DNA from: Candidatus Neomicrothrix sp. UBA7388
Lineage (GTDB): Bacteria > Actinomycetota > Acidimicrobiia > Acidimicrobiales > Poriferisodalaceae
Length of the DNA: 19,057 bases
Direction: 5' to 3'
Assembly (NCBI GenBank): GCA_002470695.1
Contig: DKNM01000091.1
Location: forward strand, 1-19,057
The notes under the pieces are model-generated. The model did not search any database. It was given only the letters and a program-made list of their open reading frames with translations, and was not told the DNA's origin. Every line of letters starts with the position of its first letter. The stretch's first letter is position 1. Below, piece by piece: positions 7,047 to 13,578 of this stretch. Position numbers and translations under genes: made by a program.

Positions 7047-9140
7047 ATGGACTCGGCAGATCAATCACCACCGATAGCCCCTCGAGAGAATTACATTCGA
7101 GAAGCCCATGGTGAATCAACGCAAGATCCATGGTTTTGGCTTCGAAACCGAGAGGATCCTCGGGTACTTGAATACTTGCGCGCGGAAAACGATTGGACCG
7201 ATTTCTCGACTTCGCATTTAAATGATCTATGCGGAAGCCTTTTCTCGGAAATCAAGTCGCGAGTCAACGAAGAAGATCAGTCAGTCCCGGTTCCAAAGGA
7301 TCATTGGGAATATCTCGTCAGGACGGGCACTGGTCTCCAATATCCGCTCCATATTCGACGTTCGCGCGACCAACCGGAGTCGGAAAAGGTGCTGTTAGAC
7401 GAAAACGAACTCGCCAAGGACGAGGGATACTTCGCTATCGGCGACCTTTCCGTGAGCCCAGATCATAGAAGGCTCGCCTACACCGTTGATACCGAGGGCA
7501 ACGAAGAATACAAATTGACAGTGTTGGACATCGAGAGTGGGCAAGAAATCGACGCCGGTATTGATGGCCTCTCTTACGGCTTAGTGTGGGCTAATGATTC
7601 GACAAATCTGTTCCTAGTTAAAACCGATGATGCTCATCGACCCAACAGGGTGCTGCGCCACGCAGTTGGAACAGCGAGCTCAAAGGATGTAGTTGTCTTC
7701 CAAGAAGATGACGAAAAGTTTTGGGTTGGTATTAGCGGAACGCGCAGTGAGAGCTTCGTCGTAATCGGGAGCGAGTCAAAGATGTCTTCCGAGTATTGGC
7801 TCATTGACGCCAACTTGCCGGAGACAGAACCACGTCTTGTAGAGCCACGTCGAGAAGGACACGAGTACAGAATTTCCCATCAAGGAGACCGGTTTCTAAT
7901 TCTGACAAATGAACAAGCAGTTGATTTCAGGTTGATGGAAGCACCGACTCAAGCGCTTTCCGCCGAAAACTGGACCGAGGTGATACCCCACCGCGAGGGC
8001 GTTCGGTTAGAAGACGTAGATGTCTTTGAGACTTTCATAGTCGTCTCTGAACGTCGTGATGGGGTACCGGCGCTCCGGGTAATCGACTATCTGAGTGATG
8101 TCGAATTTGAGATTGATTTTCCGGAGCCGGTTTATGAGGCCGGGTCCAACGCTAACGCTGAATTTAGGACACGAAAGTATCGATATTCCTACACATCTAT
8201 GGTTACTCCGCCCTCTATCTATGAAATCGATATTGATACGCGGGTCCAGTCGCTACTCAAGCAACAGCAAGTTCTGGGTGGCGTCGATTTGTCTTTATAC
8301 GAAAGTGAACGTTCATGGGCTTCCTCACCGGACGGAACGCAAATTCCCATAAGTCTCGTGTGGCGAAAGGACGTCATTGAGTGGCCCGCCCCTACTGTTC
8401 TGTACGGATACGGCGCCTACGAATTGGGGATACCGGCTTCTTTTTCCTCTGCTCGCCTGTCACTCTTGGACCGTGGCGTTATTTTCGCTATCGCCCATGT
8501 TCGGGGTGGGGGCGAATTAGGTCGAAAGTGGTATGAGGACGGTCGACTAGAAAAAAAGCAAAACACCTTTTCCGATTTTGGTGCCTGTAGGGACCACCTT
8601 GTTGCTTCTGGGTGGTCAGATTCCAAGAGAATCGTCGCACGCGGGGGCAGCGCTGGCGGGTTGCTGATGGGAGTTATCGTGAATCAACGACCGGAGGCAT
8701 TTGCGGGTGTTATCGCTGAGGTGCCGTTCGTCGACAACGTCAATACGATGCTCGATCCAACTATCCCATTGACCATTACTGAGTATGAGGAATGGGGCAA
8801 CCCTCAAGAACTTGAGAGTTTTCAGGTGATGTCTGAATACGGGCCCTACGAGAACGTTGTCGATGCCGATCACCCTGCAATTCTCGTAACCGCTGGACTG
8901 AACGACCCAAGAGTTCAATATTGGGAACCCGCTAAGTGGGTGGCAAAACTTCGTTCAGTCGCAAGCAATGGCCGGCCCTTACTACTTCGAACTGAAATCG
9001 AATCGGGCCATGGGGGCCCCTCTGGACGATATGACGCATGGGAAGAGGAAGCTTTTGTGCTGGCGGTCATCCTTGATTTTCTGACTTGCGCCGATTCCTC
9101 ATATTCCGCTGGAGAAAGCAGCTATAACCAAGAGCACTAG
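7047..9140 (+). CDS. ptrB: Oligopeptidase B (S9A family serine peptidase)
   Basis: A 697-residue cytosolic peptidase, the usual size, expected to cut short peptides after Arg and Lys. The N-terminal part to about residue 400 fits the seven-bladed beta-propeller (segments such as DPWFWLRNREDPRVL, residues 27-41, and SVSPDHRRLAYTVD). The C-terminal alpha/beta-hydrolase domain has YGYGAYE (453-459), GRKWYEDG, RGGSAGG with nucleophile S535, VPFVDNVNTMLDPTIPLTI, the acid D620 in LND, and H655 in SGHGG. E579 and E581 in TEYEEWGNP correspond to the acidic pair linked to basic-residue specificity in enterobacterial oligopeptidase B. This separates it from prolyl oligopeptidase. No signal peptide is seen. 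The start is ATG 7047 without a clear ribosome binding site. The 3' end overlaps the convergent MauE-like gene by 42 bases. Confidence 0.95.
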   Translation: MDSADQSPPIAPRENYIREAHGESTQDPWFWLRNREDPRVLEYLRAENDWTDFSTSHLNDLCGSLFSEIKSRVNEEDQSVPVPKDHWEYLVRTGTGLQYPLHIRRSRDQPESEKVLLDENELAKDEGYFAIGDLSVSPDHRRLAYTVDTEGNEEYKLTVLDIESGQEIDAGIDGLSYGLVWANDSTNLFLVKTDDAHRPNRVLRHAVGTASSKDVVVFQEDDEKFWVGISGTRSESFVVIGSESKMSSEYWLIDANLPETEPRLVEPRREGHEYRISHQGDRFLILTNEQAVDFRLMEAPTQALSAENWTEVIPHREGVRLEDVDVFETFIVVSERRDGVPALRVIDYLSDVEFEIDFPEPVYEAGSNANAEFRTRKYRYSYTSMVTPPSIYEIDIDTRVQSLLKQQQVLGGVDLSLYESERSWASSPDGTQIPISLVWRKDVIEWPAPTVLYGYGAYELGIPASFSSARLSLLDRGVIFAIAHVRGGGELGRKWYEDGRLEKKQNTFSDFGACRDHLVASGWSDSKRIVARGGSAGGLLMGVIVNQRPEAFAGVIAEVPFVDNVNTMLDPTIPLTITEYEEWGNPQELESFQVMSEYGPYENVVDADHPAILVTAGLNDPRVQYWEPAKWVAKLRSVASNGRPLLLRTEIESGHGGPSGRYDAWEEEAFVLAVILDFLTCADSSYSAGESSYNQEH

Positions 9141-9473
9141 ATTTCGAACTACAGAGCTGCTGCTAACAGGGCGCGCTGTCCACCTGCCGAAGCATGCACA
9201 CCTCGGTCTTTCGGTTATTGGTCGACGCATAGCTCTCAACATCGCCACAGTGAAGACTGCGAGAAGCACTTCCGCTGCAATCGACGTCCAAGGGACTCCG
9301 AGTCCTGCGACCAGCAAGGAGCCCAAAAATATTTCTAGGAATGGAAGGGGTTTCGCAAGGAGCCGGGGTGTTCCAAAAGCGGCAGCCGTTGCTGCCCAAG
9401 AAGAATCCCTGATTTTAAGAGCCCCCGATGTGAGAAAGACGACTCCTAGCACTATCCGCGCGAGTGAGACCAC
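9099..9473 (-). CDS. MauE/DoxX-like integral membrane protein with C-A-C-F-G motif
   Basis: A 124-residue protein with four predicted membrane helices (about 4-18, 43-60, 63-80 and 106-122). A CACFG motif (C92, C94) lies between helices 3 and 4. This fits the MauE family, named for methylamine dehydrogenase maturation but widespread in Actinobacteria as a redox-associated membrane protein related in topology to DoxX, VKOR and DsbB-like proteins. No methylamine genes are nearby, so that role is unlikely. It probably moves electrons or disulfides at the membrane. The start is GTG at 9473-9471, nine bases after the flavin reductase stop. The pair is therefore likely co-transcribed. The ribosome binding site is poor and an internal GTG at codon 8 is possible. 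Confidence 0.7.
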   Translation of the reverse strand: MVSLARIVLGVVFLTSGALKIRDSSWAATAAAFGTPRLLAKPLPFLEIFLGSLLVAGLGVPWTSIAAEVLLAVFTVAMLRAMRRPITERPRCACFGRWTARPVSSSSVVRNLVLLVIAAFSSGI

Positions 9474-9482
9474 GGGACCGTG

Positions 9483-9959
9483 CTAGCCGAATGTTCCGTA
9501 GTTTCCTTGGAAAAAAACGAGGGGGGATTTACTTTCCATCACTTTGAGGTCAACAACGCGTCCCACGACAATGTCGTGGTCACCAGCGTCGTGGATGTCT
9601 TCAATCTGGCAGTCGATGAAGGCAATGGATCCTTCAATAATTGGAGAGCCCGTTGACGCGGGGATCCAAGCAACGTCTGCAAATTTATCCTCGGCCCTGC
9701 TCGCCATTACGCCGCAGACGTCCATCTGGTCCTGCCCCATCACATTGACGCAGAAAGAACCCGATTCGCGAATTTCTTTCCAAGAGCCTGAATCTTTGCC
9801 CGGCAGAAAAGCTACTAATGGTGGGTCGAGCGACACTGAGGTGAATGATCCGATCGCCATTCCGATTGGTTTCCCGTTGTTGACCGCCGTCACCGCCGTT
9901 ACACCGGTCGGAAAGTGCCCTAGGACACTGCGAAATACGTCTGATTCGATGCCTGTCAT
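9483..9959 (-). CDS. Flavin reductase family protein
   Basis: A 158-residue FMN-binding split-barrel protein of the flavin reductase (HpaC/ActVB-like) family. It would supply reduced flavin to a monooxygenase or act as a small flavoprotein. Visible blocks: HFPTGVTAVTA near residue 15, the flavin-contacting GMAIGSFTSVSLDPPLVAFLPG, SGSFCVNVM, and the C-terminal GDHDIVVGRVVDL with PLVFFQGNYG. I begin it at ATG 9959-9957 because AAGGAG ends five bases upstream. The GTG two codons earlier overlaps that ribosome binding site. No partner monooxygenase is adjacent, unless the divergent LLM-type enzymes elsewhere in the window use it. It is divergent from the thioredoxin-like/selenoprotein unit with only 26 bases between starts, so the two units may share control. 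Confidence 0.9.
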   Translation of the reverse strand: MTGIESDVFRSVLGHFPTGVTAVTAVNNGKPIGMAIGSFTSVSLDPPLVAFLPGKDSGSWKEIRESGSFCVNVMGQDQMDVCGVMASRAEDKFADVAWIPASTGSPIIEGSIAFIDCQIEDIHDAGDHDIVVGRVVDLKVMESKSPLVFFQGNYGTFG

Positions 9960-9964
9960 AGCCA

Positions 9965-9970
9965 CTCCTT
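9965..9970 (-). promoter_or_regulatory. Ribosome binding site deciding the flavin reductase start
   Basis: AAGGAG on the minus strand, five bases before ATG 9959-9957. It overlaps the alternative GTG at 9965-9963, which argues against that GTG. Confidence 0.6.
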
Positions 9971-9985
9971 AGCTGCCTTCGGGAA

Positions 9986-11500
9986 ATGGTAGCGCCAGAA
10001 GCCAAAAGGAGTCTGTCCGAATTGCTACTGAATTCGGATTATCTTTCTGTCATGACTGTCGATATGACCGAAGTTCTGCCAGACGGATTAGTGGCAATAG
10101 TAAAAAGCGACTGTCCGACTTGTGAGTTAATCGTTCCAGTGTTAGTTCAGCTGGAAAACGCTGCGGATCTCACCGTGGTTACCCAAGACTGCGACACTTT
10201 TCCGGAGGAAATATCGGATCGACATTTCGATGAGGACCTGGCTATGTCATGGCATCACGAAATCGAAACAGTCCCAACGTTAATTAGTGTCTCAGGAGGC
10301 AAGGAAACAGATCGGACTGTTGGCTGGTCACGAAGTAATTGGGAAAAGCTATCCGGCGTTTCGGGTCTCGGTATTAACTTGCCTGAACAGCGACCCGGAT
10401 GCGGCTCGTTGTCCGTGGACCCCAGCCAGTCTGAAGTTCTTGCGGTTCGATTCGGCGACTCCAGCTTCGCGTCACGACGGATCGAGTTCGCTGCTCTCGA
10501 GGATAGTCATGAAGCACTTTTTGACAGAGGTTGGACTGATGGTCTTCCAGTTGTTCCTCCCACCGAGGATCGTGTTCTGAAAATGTTGGCCGGCACAAGT
10601 CGCTCACATGATGAGGTGGTGGCAGTCGTGCCACCTGACCTTGCACCATGCACCGTTGAAAAGATTGCGATCAACGCGGTAATGGCAGGGTGTCGGCCTG
10701 AGTACTTACCGATCGTAATCGCCGCCGTGGAAGCAGTTTGCACAGAGCAGTTCAACATGCATGGGCTGCTCGCCACCACCATGCCTCATGCCCCGGTCCT
10801 CATAATCAACGGCCCAATCGCCAATCAGATCGGCATGAACTCTGGCAACAACGCACTCGGGCAAGGTAATCGAGCTAACAGCACAATCGGCCGAGCAATT
10901 CAACTCATTATTCGCAATGTGGGAGGCGGCCGGCCTGGCGAAGTTGATCGATCGACATTTGGCTCTCCTGCAAAGGTTGGCTTTTGTTTCGCCGAACGCG
11001 AGCACGACTCACCTTGGCCTCCTATGTCAACCACGTACGGTTTCGAAAGCGGCACCAATACGCTTCTAGCCTTCGCCGGAGAGGCCCCAAGGAACCTTAT
11101 TGATCAGCTTTCAAGGGACCCCGAATCTCTGGCTAGGACATTTGCCGCCAATCTGATTTCCATTCAACATCCAAAACTAGTTTTGGGGTTCGATGCCGTT
11201 CTTGCCATCGCACCTGACCACTCTCGCGTCTTCGCCGAAGCTGGTTGGAGTAGAGAACGGCTCGTTGAACGAGTCTTGGATTTGACCACGAGATCCGGAA
11301 TTGACTTAGTGAGAGGGGCCGGAGGTATATCTGAGGGCGTTCCGGAGAGCATGAAAGACGCGGAATTGCCAAAATTTAGGCCAAATGGTCTTCATATTGT
11401 CCATTGTGGTGGCGCGGCGGGCCTATTTTCGGCGATCATTGGAGGGTGGGTGAATGGCGAAACGGGTTCAGACCCTGTTTGTGTTCCGATAACCCCTTAA
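9986..11500 (+). CDS. Thioredoxin-like domain fused to a large conserved domain; partner of the UGSC selenoprotein
   Basis: A 504-residue soluble protein in two parts. Residues about 30-125 look like a thioredoxin fold: a beta strand LVAIVKS leading to C43-P-T-C46, then the cis-proline site TVPTLI (P97), then strand and helix. A linker contains RPGCGS (C139). Residues about 170-504 form a conserved domain with GWTDGLPVVPPTEDRV (182-197), VVAVVPPDLAPCTVEKIAINAVMAGCRPEYLP, MNSGNNALGQGNRAN (284-298), NVGGGRPGEVDR (311-322) and the C-terminal HCGGAAG. I recall this domain in many Actinobacteria and Proteobacteria, without an assigned reaction. It ends 13 bases before the selenoprotein start, so the two are surely co-transcribed. 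A CxxC protein next to a U-x-x-C protein suggests a thiol/selenol redox relay, which is inference. The start is ATG 9986 with a poor ribosome binding site. Met23 or Met27 are alternatives. Confidence 0.8.
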   Translation: MVAPEAKRSLSELLLNSDYLSVMTVDMTEVLPDGLVAIVKSDCPTCELIVPVLVQLENAADLTVVTQDCDTFPEEISDRHFDEDLAMSWHHEIETVPTLISVSGGKETDRTVGWSRSNWEKLSGVSGLGINLPEQRPGCGSLSVDPSQSEVLAVRFGDSSFASRRIEFAALEDSHEALFDRGWTDGLPVVPPTEDRVLKMLAGTSRSHDEVVAVVPPDLAPCTVEKIAINAVMAGCRPEYLPIVIAAVEAVCTEQFNMHGLLATTMPHAPVLIINGPIANQIGMNSGNNALGQGNRANSTIGRAIQLIIRNVGGGRPGEVDRSTFGSPAKVGFCFAEREHDSPWPPMSTTYGFESGTNTLLAFAGEAPRNLIDQLSRDPESLARTFAANLISIQHPKLVLGFDAVLAIAPDHSRVFAEAGWSRERLVERVLDLTTRSGIDLVRGAGGISEGVPESMKDAELPKFRPNGLHIVHCGGAAGLFSAIIGGWVNGETGSDPVCVPITP

Positions 11501-11501
11501 C

Positions 11502-11508
11502 GAGGGAG
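11502..11508 (+). promoter_or_regulatory. Ribosome binding site of the UGSC selenoprotein gene
   Basis: GAGGGAG, with GGAG five bases before ATG 11514. It lies in the 13-base gap after the upstream stop codon and supports tight co-translation of the two genes. Confidence 0.7.
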
Positions 11509-11513
11509 AGCAG

Positions 11514-12029
11514 ATGACCAAGGTCCTAGATCCAACTAATGAAAACAGACCGGCCGAAATTCCAAGTGCGGATCGTCCGGAATCTTTAGATGGACTCACA
11601 GTCGGTTTGCTCGATATCAGCAAACCACGAGGCGATCGCTTCCTCGACCGAATAGAGGAGCGACTCATCGAACGCGGTTTACGAGTAGAACGATTTCGCA
11701 AACCTACTTTCACCAAACCAGCTCCCGTTGATTTGCGGCATGAGATTGCGACAAAGTGCGACGTCGTTATCGAAGCCCTAGCTGATTGAGGCAGCTGCAC
11801 GTCATGCAGTGTGCATGACATCGCTGACTTAGAACGCCGAGGTCTTCCTGGCGTATTTGTCGCCACTACTCAATTTATTGATGGCGCGGAGGTGCAAGGA
11901 AAAGCTCTGGGGTTCAAACCTTCGGCAGTCTGGGTCGAGCACCCTATCCAAGACCGCACCGACGATGAGATGATTACTATTGCCGACAAGGCCATAGATG
12001 AGCTACTCGAGAGAATTTCCAAGCAGTAG
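11514..12029 (+). CDS. UGSC-family selenoprotein (in-frame TGA read as selenocysteine)
   Basis: A 171-residue protein if TGA at 11787-11789 is decoded as selenocysteine (residue 92). The frame is open on both sides of that codon and ends at TAG 12027-12029. Around it the sequence reads VVIEALAD-U-GSCTSCSVHD, the signature of the UGSC family, a selenoprotein family first described from marine metagenomes. It has U92-x-x-C95 and a further C98. The N-terminal half has LTVGLLDISKPRGDRFLDRI (28-47). The C-terminal half has LERRGLPGVFVATTQF, alternating strand and helix like a thioredoxin-related or Rossmann-like fold. The role is presumed redox with unknown substrate. Support for recoding: the motif, continuity of protein-like sequence after the TGA, and a hairpin directly downstream. 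Cysteine-containing homologues exist in the family, as I recall. Sec machinery (SelA, SelB, SelD, tRNA-Sec) must be elsewhere in the genome and is not in the window. The 3' end overlaps mutY by 27 bases. Confidence 0.9.
11787..11789 (+). other. TGA selenocysteine codon (Sec92)
   Basis: In-frame TGA between GAT and GGC within the D-U-G-S-C motif. A premature stop is the alternative, but it would cut exactly before the family's conserved G-S-C. A hairpin follows at the correct distance. Confidence 0.88.
11792..11826 (+). promoter_or_regulatory. Candidate bacterial SECIS element
   Basis: A perfect 8-bp stem, GTCATGCA (11801-11808) with TGCATGAC (11812-11819), is closed by the loop GTG (11809-11811). 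The loop starts 19 bases after the TGA. Bacterial SECIS hairpins lie inside the coding region a few tens of bases after the UGA and carry G in a small apical loop, as here. An outer 4-bp helix CAGC (11792-11795) with GCTG (11823-11826) can extend it across an internal loop. The stem must also code for S-C-S-V-H-D, so its perfect pairing is under double constraint. Confidence 0.75.
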
Positions 12030-12878
12030 CAGATCATTTTTGAGGTTCAGGAGGCCTTCCCTCTGAAGGTCTCTAACCAACTTTTCTGCTCTAGCGCTCT
12101 CTCCTTGGAGGCCCATAACTGACGGTGCGTCCTGAAGTGCCAAACTCGAAGATGCCAAGGCGCGTAAAAGTAACCCTCTAGCTTGGCGGTCACTTCCTTC
12201 GAATCTGCTTTGTTTTCGGGTCACGCCAGCGCTTTGGAATGCCGGATCAGAACCTATTCCTTGCCATGCGCAAAAGTTTTTGACGGGACAAATTTGGCAC
12301 TTCGGTTTGCGCTTAGTGCATATTGTTGACCCGAAGTCGAACATGCCTTGCGTCCAGAGCCACGAGTCACCTTTCGGCACTATTCCATCTGCAATCTGTT
12401 GCGCAAGTTGAGGGCGGAGAGAGTCTCCGCTCCATCGAGCAAGAAGCCTGCCAACATTTGTATCTACCACTCCGATGTCAGCTTCAAATGCGAAAATCAT
12501 TACGGCTCGTGCTGTGTAAGGTCCAACACCGGGCAAACGTAAAAGGTCCTCCAAAGAGTCTGGCATCGTGCCTTGGTGGCAGCCAGATATCTGACGGGCT
12601 GCTGCGTGTAGATTACGTGCGCGCCTTGGGAAGCCAAGCCCAACCCAAAATTTAAGTAGCTCGGCGAGATCATCATTTGCAAGACACTGCGGGGTAGGCC
12701 ACCTTTTTAAAAACTCAAGGTACTTTGGCTCAACCCGGTTCACTTGGGTCTGTTGAAGCATCACTTCGGAAATTAAAATCGCCCAGGGGTCACGAGTATT
12801 TCTCCAAGGCAGGTCGCGCAGTGAGCGTTTCACCCACGCCAGCAGCGCTCCAGTCAACTCTTCCTGATAGGAGATCAA
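12003..12878 (-). CDS. mutY: MutY, A/G-specific adenine DNA glycosylase (short form)
   Basis: A 291-residue base-excision repair enzyme that removes adenine mispaired with 8-oxoguanine. Visible: LPWRNTRDPWAILISEVMLQQTQV with catalytic E38, the helix-hairpin-helix LPGVGPYTARAV (115-126), catalytic D139 in VVDTNVGR, and the Fe-S cluster ligands C187-x6-C194-x2-C197-x5-C203. After residue 205 there is only a short tail of about 85 residues, so the C-terminal NUDIX-like domain that recognises 8-oxoG in E. coli MutY is missing, as is usual in many Actinobacteria. The annotated start is TTG 12878-12876, only four bases after the MaoC gene's stop and without a Shine-Dalgarno sequence. It is probably translated by coupling, and TTG at codon 8 is possible too. 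It is convergent and overlapping with the selenoprotein gene. Confidence 0.95.
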   Translation of the reverse strand: MISYQEELTGALLAWVKRSLRDLPWRNTRDPWAILISEVMLQQTQVNRVEPKYLEFLKRWPTPQCLANDDLAELLKFWVGLGFPRRARNLHAAARQISGCHQGTMPDSLEDLLRLPGVGPYTARAVMIFAFEADIGVVDTNVGRLLARWSGDSLRPQLAQQIADGIVPKGDSWLWTQGMFDFGSTICTKRKPKCQICPVKNFCAWQGIGSDPAFQSAGVTRKQSRFEGSDRQARGLLLRALASSSLALQDAPSVMGLQGESARAEKLVRDLQREGLLNLKNDLLLLGNSLE

Positions 12879-12882
12879 AGAA

Positions 12883-13401
12883 CTAACGCTTTTCCCAGAT
12901 TTCTTCGCCGTAGGGAAAATTGCGCTGAGGAGCAGCCTCTCGTTTCCACACCAGCACTTTGCGACGGAAATAACAAACTTCTTCCTCTCGTTGATTTAAA
13001 GCTCGAGTTTCTACGCTTACGACGCCCCTATCTTCTTTGCTTTGCGACTCTATTTTATTAATTACCTTGCTAACCGCATAAATAGTGTCACCGTGAAATG
13101 TGGCGCGTTTATGGGAAAGACTCTCTACTTCCAAGTTGGCAATGGCAGACCCGCTGATGTCAGGGACACTCATACCCAACGCCAAGGAGTACACGAGGTT
13201 TCCAACAACCACGTTTTTCCCATGCACTGTCTCATTTTGTGCGAACCACTCGTTGGTGTGAAGCGGATGATGATTCATTGTGATCATGCAAAACAGATGG
13301 TCGTCTGCTTCAGTAATAGTCTTCCCTGGCCAATGTCGATAAACATCGCCGATTTCAAAATCTTCAAAGTATCGGCCGAATGGCCGGTCATAAGTGGTCA
13401 C
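12883..13401 (-). CDS. MaoC-type hot-dog hydratase, likely mesaconyl-CoA hydratase of the ethylmalonyl-CoA pathway
   Basis: A 172-residue single hot-dog domain of the MaoC-like dehydratase family. The start FGRYFEDFEIGDVYRH (residues 8-23) and EADDHLFCMITMNHHPLHTN (31-50) are typical. The 'G-D-x-N-P-x-H' catalytic block reads M-N43-H-H-P-L-H48, so the active-site Asp is replaced by Asn while the His is kept. I believe such variants occur in the mesaconyl-CoA/beta-methylmalyl-CoA dehydratase branch but cannot check. Rhodobacter Mch is about twice this length (double hot-dog). Actinobacterial versions are often short. It is divergent from an acyl-CoA dehydrogenase that looks like methylsuccinyl-CoA dehydrogenase, which would make its substrate. 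The start is GTG 13401-13399 with GGAG six bases upstream. MaoC family is secure; the specific substrate is inferred. Confidence 0.8.
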   Translation of the reverse strand: MTTYDRPFGRYFEDFEIGDVYRHWPGKTITEADDHLFCMITMNHHPLHTNEWFAQNETVHGKNVVVGNLVYSLALGMSVPDISGSAIANLEVESLSHKRATFHGDTIYAVSKVINKIESQSKEDRGVVSVETRALNQREEEVCYFRRKVLVWKREAAPQRNFPYGEEIWEKR

Positions 13402-13440
13402 AGAAATCTCCGTTCATCGACCGTAGCAACAAAACATTTT

Positions 13441-13469
13441 TTTATCGTAGAGACTTAGCATCAGCCCAA
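13441..13469 (-). promoter_or_regulatory. Candidate promoter for the maoC-mutY unit
   Basis: On the minus strand TTGGGC (13469-13464) and GATAAA (13446-13441) are 17 bases apart, placing a transcript start about 33 bases before GTG 13401. Each hexamer departs from consensus, so this is only a suggestion within the 177-base divergent gap (13402-13578), the longest gene-free stretch here. Confidence 0.25.
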
Positions 13470-13477
13470 TGTCGAAG

Positions 13478-13506
13478 TTGCCTCTAGGATGCATATCAAT
13501 TATCAC
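13478..13506 (+). promoter_or_regulatory. Candidate promoter for the methylsuccinyl-CoA dehydrogenase-like gene
   Basis: TTGCCT (13478-13483) and TATCAC (13501-13506) are 17 bases apart on the plus strand, about 72 bases before ATG 13579. The fit is moderate. The two candidate promoters of this divergent gap would lie back to back, with their -35 elements about 10 bases apart. Confidence 0.3.
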
Positions 13507-13578
13507 AAACCGTGTGTATTTATCTTCTCTGCCCATAGCGTGCGGAGTTGTTTCAATTTGACGAAGTGGTGAAAACTT

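Noticed and set aside
11468..11866. Minus-strand ORF of 132 codons across the selenoprotein gene
   Set aside because: It is antisense to a well-supported gene and its Ser/Arg-rich composition is typical of a shadow frame.
11514..12029. Two separate short genes, or a pseudogene broken by a nonsense mutation
   Set aside because: The two halves are in the same frame with no gap. The TGA falls exactly at the family's Sec position, the downstream codons remain protein-like, and a SECIS-like hairpin follows.
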